Below, one piece after another: positions 17,850-27,595 of a DNA stretch of 64,000 bases. This stretch comes from Clostridia bacterium. Lineage in GTDB: Bacteria > Bacillota > Clostridia > TANB77 > CAG-465. Every line of letters starts with the position of its first letter. The stretch's first letter is position 1. The stretch lies in the NCBI GenBank assembly GCA_900772475.1, contig CAAHEI010000094.1, positions 1-64,000 of the forward strand, read 5' to 3'. The notes below the pieces were generated by a model, which was not told the origin of the DNA, did not search any database, and saw nothing but the letters and a program-made list of their open reading frames with translations. The translations under genes were made by a program, and so were the position numbers.

Positions 17850-20800
17850 CTATTCATTTATTATATAATGTATTTTTTTGATAATTTGGTTTAATGTATC
17901 TTCTTTATTACTATAATACATACTTGCTCTTACCCTAATAAATTTCCATCCACATCTTGTTAAAACATCTTGTTTTGTAATTTCATTCTCAAACTCTTCT
18001 CTTGTGTAAGGTATATCACCATCACATTCTATTCCTATCTTTTTACCATTTTGATCATTAACTACAAAATCAACATCATATTTTCCTATCTTAAAATGAG
18101 GAATTATTGATATATTTTTTAGTTTTAATTCATTATATATACTCTTCTCGAATTCTGTAACTAAATTAATTTTGTCTGATTCTTTTTTGTTATTGTTAAA
18201 TGTATTATAGTACGTAATTAATTTGTACCTTAAACACTCTTTACTTAGTTCATTAGCTGCTATAGAGTAAACTAGTATTACTTGTTCCTTTGCTCTTGAA
18301 GCTGCAACATTAAAAGATCTTTCATATTCTTTTGTAGTAAGGGCTTTTACTATTCTTGTATCTCCATTTTCCATTTTTTTGCTAATAACCATGGATAAAA
18401 TTATTACATCTCTTTCATCACCTTGAAATTCATAAGAATTTCCTATTTTTATACGTCTATTCTTTATAAAATCACTACTAAAGTTTTGCCATATAGCTGT
18501 ATTTATTGCTTTTATTTGGGCACTACTATTTTGAAGTACAATTACACCTATATCTTTATTTATATACGTTTGATCATTTTCAATTTCCTTTAAAATTTCT
18601 ATAATTTTATCTACTTCAGAAGTATTTACCAAATAATTAGAACTCTCATCATTTACAGTAGCACTTTCTAGGTAATAAGTTTTGATAGGATCTTTTGTTG
18701 TATTCTCTTTACTTCTTACCTTAAGACAATTTATTTGTCCACCATAAAAATATTGATTAGAAAATTCTATTATTTCTGGTAAACACCTAAAGTGCTCTTT
18801 TAATACAACTTTTTTACTAGAGCATAAATTCTGTGCCAAATCATAAATACTCATATCCATATCAAAGGCAACTCCAAGTCCAATACTATTTAAATATTTA
18901 GTTTGAAGAGCTTTTAAATTGTCAGTTGATATTCCTACAGAAATTGGGCTTATTTGTTTATCATCCCCAACAATAATCATCTTTTTACCTCTTAACAGAG
19001 CAGTAATAGATAAAATAGATGATTGTGAACTTTCATCCATTATTATTACATCAAATTGTGGTTTGTCTGCATATGGGTATTGTTCAATTACCTTATCTAA
19101 CGGCATAATCCAAATCGGTATAGCATTTTTTGCAATTTGCATTTGTTCTTGCATTTCTCTTCTTATAATATTGGCTCTTTTTCCTGTACCCTTTCCAAAT
19201 TTCGTTTTTAGTGATAACCATTGTGCAAGTGATTTACAAATTGTATTTGTCATGCTATTTATTTGATTATACCAACTTTTTTGTTCAATTAAATTTATAA
19301 TAACTTGTTTCTTTTGAGCTTCAATTTCATCTTTTTTGTCAATAAGTTCATTAAATTTTTTATTATCATTTTCCTGATACACAAAAAACATTTTCAATTT
19401 ATAATAATTTAATATTTCATCAAAATTATTTACTACATTTCTTCTTTGTTCTTCATCCATTGATATATATCTTTCTATAAACAAAGGGTATTTATTTAAT
19501 TCATTAGCATACTTATTCTTAATTTCATTATACTTCTCATCAACAATGTATATATTTTCTATTTTTTCTTTTTCTATTCTAAAATTATTTAAATTTTTCT
19601 CTCTTAGAGCTAGAATTAAACCTTTAAAAGTATCATAGGTTTTTACACTAGCAAGTTCTAGTGCGTGTAAACTGCTTTCATACTTTTGTTTGCTATTTAA
19701 GAACTTATCATACTCTTTTGTTCTTATTAACTCACTGCTAATTTTTTCATATTCCTCATTCTTAATGTACCCAAGTATTTTTACATTTGTCCTAAAAATC
19801 TCTTCAAGTGATTTTTTTATTCCATTTGTTATCTGAGTATATTCTTTGAATGTTATTAATAGTCCAACAAGTTCGTCAAGTGTTCTAGAAAATTCATTTT
19901 CATTTACAATATTCCATAAATTACCTTCTCTAAAAACAGAAACAATTCCCTTTTTTATTTTAGCTACTTTTATCATATATCTTACCTTTGATAATGAAAT
20001 TTTTAAATTTTCCTCTGTTATATTTTCACCTAAATTATTTCCATTTATTACTATTGAAGATATTACTTGAATCTCCTTATTATATTTTATTTTTTCTATA
20101 AAACTTATCTTTCCATCATTTGTATATGCACCATAAATGCTAGATAATGCCTTTTCCAATGATGTTAAATTCTTAGAATTTACTTCTATATTATTTCCAA
20201 TAGTTTCAGTTTCAGATTTTTCAAAAAACTCTTTATTATTTTTACATTCATCTATTGTTCTTTTTAAATTATTCATTAATGGTTTATATTGTGTATTTTC
20301 TTTTATATATTTTTTTGTAAATATCTTTTCTAATGTTATAACGTTGTTTAAATTTTTTTCAATTGTTGTAATATCATATTCATCTAATTTCTTACCGTCA
20401 ATTCCTTCTTCCATTAATCCATTTATATTATCGCTAACTTTAAGATTATTTATACTTTCTAACGAAATTTCATAAGAATTTAAATCAATATTATGTGGTA
20501 ACTCATATTCTCTTCCAAATATATACTCTTTATATTTTTCAAGACCTTTAGCAATTGTATTTAATTCCATTAAAGCTTCTTTATTAAAGAAAATATTTGA
20601 AAAATTATTATTATCTATAATATAATCCAAATTTTTATTTTCTGATAAATACTTTGCAATATCAACTAATTTACAGTTATCAAAATTTAAACCAGACAAT
20701 TCATACACTTCATTTTTATAATCACGTGTATTATTTAATAAAATCTGTATTATCTGCTCATGATTTATATTTTTTTCATTTATTATTTTGGTTAATTTTT

Positions 20801-22151
20801 CCTCAAGTTCTTTTATCTTTTTCTCATATTCTGATAAATATTCCTTATCTTTATATTTATCTAAAACCATTTGAATTGAATTTGATAATTCGTTACTATC
20901 TTGTATATCACCCAATAAAGTCATACTTAGGTTCCTTATTTGCTCAGGTAATTTATATTTTATAACTTCTAATACTTTTGATTTTTCACTTGTTACAAGT
21001 ACTCTTTTTCCTTCTGCTACATAGTTTGAAATTAGATTTGCTATTGTATGAGATTTACCAGTTCCTGGAGGGCCTTGAACTAAGACTAAATTACTATTTT
21101 TTGTTTGATTTACAACCTTATATTGTTCTTCATTAGACTCTAATGGAAACAATACTAAAGAATCATCTATAGTTTCTGGATGTAATAATTCATTTATTTT
21201 TTCCTCATCTTTTTCAACAATTAAATATGGTAACATATTTTGCGTTTTAAAGTTATTATTTTCAATTTTTGACACAATTGTATTTAAATCATCCATCCAT
21301 ACAGTAGGCTGCTTTTTTCTTACAATTATCGAATCTTTGTTAAATATATATGCCTTTTCATTTTCTATACTTTTTTCTTCATTTTCATTTATATAATCCC
21401 ATTTAAGAGAGGCACTATTTAAATACTGCTTGTACAACTCTTCAAAATTAATAACCTCACCATCTAAATATTTTTCTTGATATTCGTTTTTTAAATTTGA
21501 TAGTGTTTCTCTATCTTTTATCTTAAAATCATATGCATACAAAAAGTTATATTCTAAATTTGGTTTATTTTCTTTATTAATTCTTAAATAAATAGTATTT
21601 GTATCTTGATCTATTTCTATGTTTAATGGAACCTCAAATACGTGCCTTCTGATTATTTCTTCTGTTTGGGTTTTATATATAAAAAGTCCTTTTCCTAATA
21701 AGATTTCTATTTTTTCTTCAAATTCATTTTTTCTTCTATTTATATCATAAAAATACTCATATAAAGAATTATATTTATCTATTAATTCGTTTACTTTTTT
21801 AGTTTTAATACATTCCTCTAAATACTGGTTATACATTTCTTCTATTTCATTTGGTATCTCTTTTGATGTTATCAAAACTAATTTTTCATCTTTTATTTCT
21901 GTATACTGTTCTAATTCTTTTGGAACCTTTGGTTCCTTGCTTTTTACATTAATATATTTTATAGCAAAATATTCATCTTTTGCACTTATATCACTTGAAA
22001 ACTCATGTATATCTGCTATGTTGCTATATATTTTTTTAAACTCTTCTGGTTCTATTGTTGCATCAAATTTTTTGTAATCTAATACAACTTTCGTTTTTAA
22101 TTTATATATTTCCCTTAAGTATTCAAACAATTTTTTTACATTATCTTCCAT
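17850..22151 (-). CDS. Large SF1 DNA helicase with C-terminal Vsr/MTES_1575-like nuclease
   Basis: This 1,433-residue protein couples an SF1 (DNA2/UPF1-like) helicase to a nuclease. Walker A GPPGTGKS lies near 360, Walker B in IIMDESSQSS, motif III in VGDDKQISP, motif V near YEFQGDERDVIILSM and motif VI in NVAASRAKEQVILVYS. A long coiled-coil insertion (about 440-900) splits the ATPase. The last 110 residues have a very-short-patch/DUF559-type nuclease layout: YDVDFVVNDQ...GIECDGD then WKFIRVRASMYYSN. Large helicases with this C-terminus occur in anti-phage (Hhe-like) gene sets. A start at MEDNVKK fits the AGGTGATG site. It lies next to the CRISPR locus but has its own promoter. A defence role is inference. 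Confidence 0.8.
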   Translation of the reverse strand: MEDNVKKLFEYLREIYKLKTKVVLDYKKFDATIEPEEFKKIYSNIADIHEFSSDISAKDEYFAIKYINVKSKEPKVPKELEQYTEIKDEKLVLITSKEIPNEIEEMYNQYLEECIKTKKVNELIDKYNSLYEYFYDINRRKNEFEEKIEILLGKGLFIYKTQTEEIIRRHVFEVPLNIEIDQDTNTIYLRINKENKPNLEYNFLYAYDFKIKDRETLSNLKNEYQEKYLDGEVINFEELYKQYLNSASLKWDYINENEEKSIENEKAYIFNKDSIIVRKKQPTVWMDDLNTIVSKIENNNFKTQNMLPYLIVEKDEEKINELLHPETIDDSLVLFPLESNEEQYKVVNQTKNSNLVLVQGPPGTGKSHTIANLISNYVAEGKRVLVTSEKSKVLEVIKYKLPEQIRNLSMTLLGDIQDSNELSNSIQMVLDKYKDKEYLSEYEKKIKELEEKLTKIINEKNINHEQIIQILLNNTRDYKNEVYELSGLNFDNCKLVDIAKYLSENKNLDYIIDNNNFSNIFFNKEALMELNTIAKGLEKYKEYIFGREYELPHNIDLNSYEISLESINNLKVSDNINGLMEEGIDGKKLDEYDITTIEKNLNNVITLEKIFTKKYIKENTQYKPLMNNLKRTIDECKNNKEFFEKSETETIGNNIEVNSKNLTSLEKALSSIYGAYTNDGKISFIEKIKYNKEIQVISSIVINGNNLGENITEENLKISLSKVRYMIKVAKIKKGIVSVFREGNLWNIVNENEFSRTLDELVGLLITFKEYTQITNGIKKSLEEIFRTNVKILGYIKNEEYEKISSELIRTKEYDKFLNSKQKYESSLHALELASVKTYDTFKGLILALREKNLNNFRIEKEKIENIYIVDEKYNEIKNKYANELNKYPLFIERYISMDEEQRRNVVNNFDEILNYYKLKMFFVYQENDNKKFNELIDKKDEIEAQKKQVIINLIEQKSWYNQINSMTNTICKSLAQWLSLKTKFGKGTGKRANIIRREMQEQMQIAKNAIPIWIMPLDKVIEQYPYADKPQFDVIIMDESSQSSILSITALLRGKKMIIVGDDKQISPISVGISTDNLKALQTKYLNSIGLGVAFDMDMSIYDLAQNLCSSKKVVLKEHFRCLPEIIEFSNQYFYGGQINCLKVRSKENTTKDPIKTYYLESATVNDESSNYLVNTSEVDKIIEILKEIENDQTYINKDIGVIVLQNSSAQIKAINTAIWQNFSSDFIKNRRIKIGNSYEFQGDERDVIILSMVISKKMENGDTRIVKALTTKEYERSFNVAASRAKEQVILVYSIAANELSKECLRYKLITYYNTFNNNKKESDKINLVTEFEKSIYNELKLKNISIIPHFKIGKYDVDFVVNDQNGKKIGIECDGDIPYTREEFENEITKQDVLTRCGWKFIRVRASMYYSNKEDTLNQIIKKIHYIINE

Positions 22152-22178
22152 AATTTTCATCACCTATATATACCTTTA

Positions 22179-22207
22179 GTTATATCATATTTATCGATTT
22201 TTCTCAA
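22179..22207 (-). promoter_or_regulatory. Promoter of the helicase-nuclease gene
   Basis: Minus-strand TTGAGA (22207-22202), 17-base spacer, TATAAC (22184-22179), just ahead of the helicase start. Confidence 0.65.
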
Positions 22208-22302
22208 TATAAAAATATAATTATCTAGAAACAAAATTATATTATAGATTAAATACTTTTTTAATTTTGATACACTCAAGTTTAAAAATATTCTTGTTTA
22301 AT

Positions 22303-22404
22303 TTAAATAAAGTTTGAAGTTTTATCTTCTTCAATCATTCCTATAAATTCTTTGTCAAGCCATCTTTTATTTCTACTTTTAAATAAATAATATGACTGCT
22401 TCAT
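22303..22404 (-). pseudogene. In-frame cas1-cas2 deletion fusion (relic of the adaptation module)
   Basis: A 33-codon reading frame starts 9 bases after cas4, with a GGAGGT site overlapping the cas4 stop. The first ten residues, MKQSYYLFKS, are the expected start of a type I-B Cas1. The rest, FKSRNKRWLDKEFIG ending in TSNFI, matches the C-terminus of Cas2 (family pattern SRxxxWLDKE...DNFI). Order and position (cas4-cas1-cas2) are as expected. The simplest reading is one deletion from codon 10 of cas1 to the last quarter of cas2, perhaps across a shared TTTAAAAGT (22375-22383). No other cas1 or cas2 is in the window, so spacer acquisition should be lost. Whether the 33-residue peptide is made is unknown. 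Confidence 0.8.
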
Positions 22405-22413
22405 AAATACCTC

Positions 22414-22902
22414 CTAAATATAACATAAATCAAAATATGAACATTTTTTACATATTGAGTTATTTAATATTTCTGGAGGTCTATCATATTTTGATATTTT
22501 TTCAATATCATTTATAACCTTTTTCAAAGTTTTTCTGTCATCTTCTCCTAAAAATACATTTTTAGTTTCTTTAATTAATGGATAATCAATTATAGCACTG
22601 ATGTTTTGTATTCCTTTATTTTCAAGATAATACATATAATATTTAAGTTGCCATAATCCAGCCTGTTCAATCGATCTTGTCTTTTTTACTTCATGAAGTA
22701 CAGCACCATTTTTAATAAAGTCAACATTTATTGTTTCATCTATTAATATTCCTTTCTTCTCTCTTTTATAGCTATTTTCATCTAAAATTTTTCCTATTGC
22801 AACCAATTCACTATTTTGTTCCATATTTAATTGATTTATATAATACCAAAGTTTTCTTTTGCAAACAAAATAATAATATATCATCATACCTGATATTTTC
22901 AT
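22414..22902 (-). CDS. cas4: CRISPR-associated exonuclease Cas4
   Basis: This 162-residue iron-sulfur nuclease normally works with Cas1-Cas2 to select and trim pre-spacers. The first cysteine is in FVCKRKLWYY (C14). The RecB-type nuclease core shows FIKNGAVLHEVKKTRS and QLKYYMYYLE. Three cysteines (CKKCSYFDLC, about 151-160) complete the cluster ligands. Length and motifs are those of type I-B Cas4. It lies after the array and before the cas1-cas2 relic, so it has lost its partners but still reads as intact. It may persist by chance or have a separate role. Confidence 0.93.
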   Translation of the reverse strand: MKISGMMIYYYFVCKRKLWYYINQLNMEQNSELVAIGKILDENSYKREKKGILIDETINVDFIKNGAVLHEVKKTRSIEQAGLWQLKYYMYYLENKGIQNISAIIDYPLIKETKNVFLGEDDRKTLKKVINDIEKISKYDRPPEILNNSICKKCSYFDLCYI

Positions 22903-22982
22903 TTCTTTCCTCCTTAAAATTGTTAAATCATTATTATGTTTTAATACTCATCATTTTTATCATAGATTTCAATGATTGTGTC

Positions 22983-23599
22983 CTTTACATTCTAATATAT
23001 TTAAATTAATACTAGCAAGTTTTTTGCAGCCTTTTCCGTCTCTTTTGACTTTACATTCTAATATATTTAAATTAATACTAAAATTTTTTTATTTTTTACT
23101 GCTAAATCAATAACCTTTACATTCTAATATATTTAAATTAATACCTTTTTAAAATATTATAAGCTTGTACACGTGTAATCTTTACATTCTAATATATTTA
23201 AATTAATACACTTTTCTTTCTATATTAGAGTTCATAAATCCGCTTCTTTACATTCTAATATATTTAAATTAATACACAAGAATTTATTGTTAATCAAAAC
23301 AAATCCATACTTTACATTCTAATATATTTAAATTAATACATTATGATGTATTTAAAACTAATTATAGTATTATGCTTTACATTCTAATATATTTAAATTA
23401 ATACTGTAAGCTTAAATCAATCAAAATCTGATGTGATTTCTTTACATTCTAATATATTTAAATTAATACCTCTAATATTTGCATTTTTGCATATTCGCTT
23501 AAAACTTTACATTCTAATATATTTAAATTAATACCAATAAATTGGTATTTTGCTGCAGAAGATTATTGCCTTTACATTCTAATATATTTAAATTAATAC
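22983..23599 (-). CRISPR. Type I-B CRISPR array, 10 repeats and 9 spacers
   Basis: Ten identical 30-base repeats begin at 22983, 23049, 23115, 23180, 23246, 23310, 23375, 23440, 23505 and 23570. Nine spacers of 34-36 bases separate them. Read on the minus strand the repeat begins GTATTAAT and ends GAATGTAAAG, the clostridial I-B form whose end becomes the crRNA 5' handle after Cas6 cutting. This orientation puts the leader at the high-coordinate side, next to cas3. No repeat is degenerate, including the leader-distal one. I could not match any spacer to a target. Confidence 0.98.
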
Positions 23600-23816
23600 A
23601 GGTACATCTACAAGCCTAGAGTATCAATTAGTTATAAGCCAAAATCTGTCGATGTAATAAATTTACGTTAAAATTTTAAAAGAAATAATCTAAATTAAGT
23701 ACAAAAAATCATATAATATATCCATATTAATTGATTTTTAGCTACTTTTAAGCGAACTTAAATATATCTGTCGTACCCCTATAGTTTTAGCGTTATTTAA
23801 CATCGACAGAAATTTT
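23600..23816 (-). promoter_or_regulatory. CRISPR leader with nested CTGTCG/CGACAG inverted repeats
   Basis: This 217-base gene-free AT-rich stretch lies between the cas3 end and the first repeat. TCTGTCGATGT (23645-23655) and ACATCGACAGA (23800-23810) are perfect inverted copies. A further TCTGTCG (23767-23773) faces the second one and encloses a C-rich CCCCTATAG segment. Inverted GTCGA-type elements are known to me from leaders of related type I arrays. The array promoter should lie here, reading toward lower coordinates. Confidence 0.65.
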
Positions 23817-24353
23817 TTACATAAATTTTTGATCTATTTCATCATCTAAATCAGGATTTAAATGCAACCCTATATCTTGGTCATATTTTAAATCTATAAC
23901 TTTTATTTCATCTAAATGATATCCATTATTAGTTATATATTGTATATTTTTATATAACATTTTTTTATTCAAAGATAGTGTTAACTTGTTTATTTCTCTT
24001 TTTATAATGTTTGCTTTTTTATATTCTTCAGCCTTAAGCATATTTTCATATTTTTCGAATAATTCAATATTTTTATCATATATTTCTCTTGGTATTACAT
24101 TTATACTTTCTATCTTTCTTAGCATTTTTTGTGCTTTAGCTTTTGTACTATCATCATCTACAAAATTATCTAATATTCTTAAAGATTCTTTAAATTTGTT
24201 ATAAAATTTTGTATCTTGTATATTTTCTTTAGAATACAATGTGTCTACAAGGTTTACTTTATCTTTTTCTGTTAGAATTTTATTATCGTATTGGTTTATT
24301 AATTGAATACTTTTTCTATGTATTTCTTTATCATATATATATCCGTATACCAC
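23817..24353 (-). pseudogene. cas3: C-terminal part of Cas3, out of frame with the rest
   Basis: This 178-codon frame continues Cas3 after a one-base frameshift. In the family the helicase is followed by a SGIGYIYDKEIHRKS-like segment. Here SGI is at the end of the upstream frame and GYIYDKEIHRKSIQL begins this one, with a single extra base at about 24345. The segment carries the usual C-terminal Cas3 helical domain to the natural stop at 23817. The in-frame GTG at 24353 has no ribosome binding site, so independent translation is unlikely. Either the gene is inactivated or the base is a sequencing error. Confidence 0.8.
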
Positions 24354-26007
24354 TTACATTTTTATTATACACATAAATATTAGGTTCATTTTTTTCATAT
24401 TTTCTACTTCTATAGCACCTACCACACCTCTGAAATAAACTATCAAGCGTAGACATTTCAGTAAATAAATAGTCAAAATCAATATCTAAAGAAGCTTCAA
24501 CAATTTGTGTTGTTATCCATATCCCAGTCTTTTCTCTTTCTTTAGAAAAATTAATTATACTATTTTCTTTATTACTTCTATCATTTTTTATAAATCTAGA
24601 ATGCAATACATTTACATTTTCTATGTTTTTTTCTTTTATTTTTAAATATAACTCATTAGCTTTATCAATTTTATTTAATATCACTAAAACTTTAGAACCA
24701 CTAGCTTTATTTATTATATTTTCAATGTCATTATCTAAAGAGTTATCATTTATAGATAATTTATGCCTCATAATAGGTTTTAAAAACTCACCAAATTTAA
24801 ATTTAATTCCCATTTTTTCTAACTCATCTTTATATATTCTAGGAAGTGTAGCCGTCATTATCATAAATTTACCACCAATATCATTTATCATTTTTATTCC
24901 CTTTAAAATAATTGCAGTTATTTCTGGAGAATAAGCTTGTATTTCATCAATAATAACTTTAGAAAATGCAAGCGTTGCATATATTTTTTCATATCCATTA
25001 TATCTAAAAATAAATGGAAAAATTTGATCAATAGTACAAATAATTACTCTATTTCCTAAATTTTTAGTCTGTTCATAAAGATGATAATCAAATTTATCTT
25101 CCTTTTCCTCTAAATAATCTACAGCACTACTATGTAACAATCCTACATCTTTATATCCAATATCAAATTTAATTCTATCATATATTGCATTTATACTCGT
25201 TCTTATCGGTAATGTAAAAAAAGTTTTTCCTATGTCAGACCAAATTGTTGCTGCTTCGGTTTTACCAATTCCAGTTGAACCAATAACCAAAATATTATTT
25301 GATATATTATCTTTACAAAACTTTTGTAGCTCATTTTTTCCATTATATCCTTTAAATTTTAGACTATTTTCAGTACACTCACCAAGTGACTGTTCTGTTT
25401 TATTTTCAACTAAAACATCTGCAGAGCTGCTATGATCTAATCTATGAAGAAGTCCTTTTAAAAGGCAGTATTTAATATACACTTCACTTTCTTCGTCAAT
25501 CTTATTTCTTCCCAAGACATATCCTAAATAATTACAATCTAAATCATCTTTTAATTTATATTTAATTTCACTTCTTATATTGTCATATCTTGGTAATATA
25601 TCATCTTTTATAATTTTTTCAACTAAATTTGAATTTACTCTTTTATGTACCCTGCAATGATGGTAATAAATTGCTTGGTAAATTAACTTTTTCTCGGTAT
25701 AATTTAAATCATCTGTTGGAATAAACATTGGAGATAATTGTTCATGTTTAATACTTTCATAATCAAACGTAGTGTAAAGTTTCTCTTTACCTAATTTTTC
25801 TAAAATAATATTTTGAAAAGGAGAATATACTTTACCAATATCATGATAAACACATGCTATTTCAAGTAAATTCCATAATTTTTCATCAACATTTGGATTT
25901 TTATCTACAATATTTTCATATACATTTCTTAAAATTTTTAAATTTCTAAGTAATTTTTCTGTATGCTCATTTATACTCTCCGGAGGATCTGATTTTGCAT
26001 AAAGCAT
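24331..26007 (-). CDS. cas3: CRISPR-associated nuclease-helicase Cas3 (frameshifted near its end)
   Basis: This is the target-degrading effector of type I CRISPR. The HD nuclease domain (1-200) has HD at 55-56 in CVYHDIGKV. The helicase has Walker A GSTGIGKT (243-250), DEIQ (354-357), TATLP and motif VI QRCGRCYRSRK near the end. The frame stops after SGIRIYI (558 residues), where relatives continue for about 170 more residues. That missing part lies in the next frame (23817-24353). It follows cas5 by 10 bases in the cas6-8-7-5-3 operon. If the frameshift is real, interference is probably crippled. Confidence 0.92.
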   Translation of the reverse strand: MLYAKSDPPESINEHTEKLLRNLKILRNVYENIVDKNPNVDEKLWNLLEIACVYHDIGKVYSPFQNIILEKLGKEKLYTTFDYESIKHEQLSPMFIPTDDLNYTEKKLIYQAIYYHHCRVHKRVNSNLVEKIIKDDILPRYDNIRSEIKYKLKDDLDCNYLGYVLGRNKIDEESEVYIKYCLLKGLLHRLDHSSSADVLVENKTEQSLGECTENSLKFKGYNGKNELQKFCKDNISNNILVIGSTGIGKTEAATIWSDIGKTFFTLPIRTSINAIYDRIKFDIGYKDVGLLHSSAVDYLEEKEDKFDYHLYEQTKNLGNRVIICTIDQIFPFIFRYNGYEKIYATLAFSKVIIDEIQAYSPEITAIILKGIKMINDIGGKFMIMTATLPRIYKDELEKMGIKFKFGEFLKPIMRHKLSINDNSLDNDIENIINKASGSKVLVILNKIDKANELYLKIKEKNIENVNVLHSRFIKNDRSNKENSIINFSKEREKTGIWITTQIVEASLDIDFDYLFTEMSTLDSLFQRCGRCYRSRKYEKNEPNIYVYNKNVSGIRIYI

Positions 26008-26017
26008 AATTTATCAC

Positions 26018-26665
26018 CTACTCATAAAACATTATAACATCCCCATCTTCATCAACCATAATTTCATCATCTGCTATAGTTTCAAAATTATCCTTTTCAA
26101 TATATACTACATTTACTTTTTCCCACTTTCTTAGTTCATTTTCTATTACATACTTTGTATTTAATCTATAGTTTATTCCATTTATATTCTCGTATTTTTT
26201 TGTAGGAATATAAATACTATGCTTAGGAATTAATTCGTACACTGTGTTTACATCAGTTATCACTTTTACTAAATCAACTCTTACTATATCTTCATTTCTT
26301 CCCAAAGTAAATGATTCTCTACCATTTATTATACTTTCATATATCTTATCTACAATTTCATCCTCTGCTTGCATATGGATAATTAAATTTACATTTAAAA
26401 GTTTATGAACATACATAGGCATTGTAGTCATTACATTTTTCTTAAATTTTTTTAAACTTTGATAATCTGAAAATATGCTCTCATAATCACCTTGTATTGA
26501 TATATTCATTGGATAATACTCACCAGATTTTGCACCAATTATTTTATGAAACATACCAATTACAGTTGAATATGGTGGCAAAGGATATGTTTCTGAAACT
26601 TTAAATGCAAATGGTTTTTTATAGCAAGCAGATTCTTGAAAAAGTTTTAATTTTAAAATTTTCAT
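26018..26665 (-). CDS. cas5: Cascade subunit Cas5 (type I-B, Cas5t)
   Basis: This 215-residue RAMP-fold protein caps the 5' handle of crRNA in Cascade. The N-terminus MKILKLKLFQESACYKKPFA and the conserved YPLPPYSTVIGMFHKIIGA segment match Cas5 of the Tneap/I-B group. Its place between cas7 and cas3 fits. Length is normal. The gene starts 17 bases after cas7. Confidence 0.93.
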   Translation of the reverse strand: MKILKLKLFQESACYKKPFAFKVSETYPLPPYSTVIGMFHKIIGAKSGEYYPMNISIQGDYESIFSDYQSLKKFKKNVMTTMPMYVHKLLNVNLIIHMQAEDEIVDKIYESIINGRESFTLGRNEDIVRVDLVKVITDVNTVYELIPKHSIYIPTKKYENINGINYRLNTKYVIENELRKWEKVNVVYIEKDNFETIADDEIMVDEDGDVIMFYE

Positions 26666-26682
26666 TTAATCACATTTCCTTT

Positions 26683-27594
26683 TTACATATAATACTCAGA
26701 TACTTTACTCTCTATATCTTCAAAAAATTCCTGTACTGTACCTACTTTGTTATCAACCATTTCATTTATTTTGTCTTCATTTGAAAATGTATTTTTTACA
26801 ATACCTACTCTTGTATCATCTTTGATAAATTCCTCACCTAATTTTAAACTCATAGCATCTTTTAACATATCTACATCTAATTCAAATTTTTCTTTTTTAT
26901 CGTTTAAGGCAATTCTTCCAAGGAAAAATGGGGAATTTAATGTATATATACCACCTATTACAAACACTGGACTTAAGTTTTCTTCTCTTCCTCTAATATT
27001 TCTATTTAAGACTTTTAATATTTCAAGTAATTGAATAACTCTATTTTTCTTTACTTCATTAGAAAGTTCTATATCACAATCTATTCCAACTTTAGATAAA
27101 TCTATTGTTACTGTATAAGTATAATAGCTTAAATGTTGCTCAAGATTTGCAATGTTTGGATGTTCTTTAATTCTATCAGCCATTCCTTTGTTACTTAAAA
27201 ATTCAATATCTGACTTATACTTTTCTAAAGATAGGGCATTACTTAATCTAACAACTGCACTACGTACATTTGCTCCACCATCTTTATCATCAGATTTTCC
27301 AATAGTTCTCATATATCCAAATAAATCCATTTCTTCAGAATCTTCTATTGTATATTTTTCTGAAAATTGAACCGTTTTTTTATCTTTATCTACTACCTGT
27401 AGATTCCAATCAAACATTTCATTTCCAAGTCTTGCAATATCATATCTTAAGGCTTGTCTTGAAGCAAATGTATATACATCTCCATTTCCTCTAGTTAATT
27501 TTTTTAATTCTGCTATATTTCCTATTCCTTCAGAGTAATTTAAACTTTGTGCTTTAAATATCATTGTTATAGTTAATCCACTTTTTTTATTCAT
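26683..27594 (-). CDS. cas7: Cascade backbone subunit Cas7 (Cst2/DevR family)
   Basis: This 303-residue protein polymerises along crRNA to form the Cascade backbone. LTITMIFKAQSLNYSEGIGN and LKKLTRGNGDVYTFASRQALRYDI are the diagnostic N-terminal motifs of the Cst2/DevR family. I start at MNKKSGLT, preceded by a GGGGGA site; the in-frame TTG upstream overlaps that site. The gene overlaps the end of cas8 closely and precedes cas5. Sequence looks intact. Confidence 0.95.
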   Translation of the reverse strand: MNKKSGLTITMIFKAQSLNYSEGIGNIAELKKLTRGNGDVYTFASRQALRYDIARLGNEMFDWNLQVVDKDKKTVQFSEKYTIEDSEEMDLFGYMRTIGKSDDKDGGANVRSAVVRLSNALSLEKYKSDIEFLSNKGMADRIKEHPNIANLEQHLSYYTYTVTIDLSKVGIDCDIELSNEVKKNRVIQLLEILKVLNRNIRGREENLSPVFVIGGIYTLNSPFFLGRIALNDKKEKFELDVDMLKDAMSLKLGEEFIKDDTRVGIVKNTFSNEDKINEMVDNKVGTVQEFFEDIESKVSEYYM

Positions 27595-27595
27595 G

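Noticed and set aside
23817..24353. A separate gene of unknown function after cas3
   Set aside because: Its sequence is the expected Cas3 C-terminus, it lacks a ribosome binding site and it begins exactly where the cas3 frame breaks.
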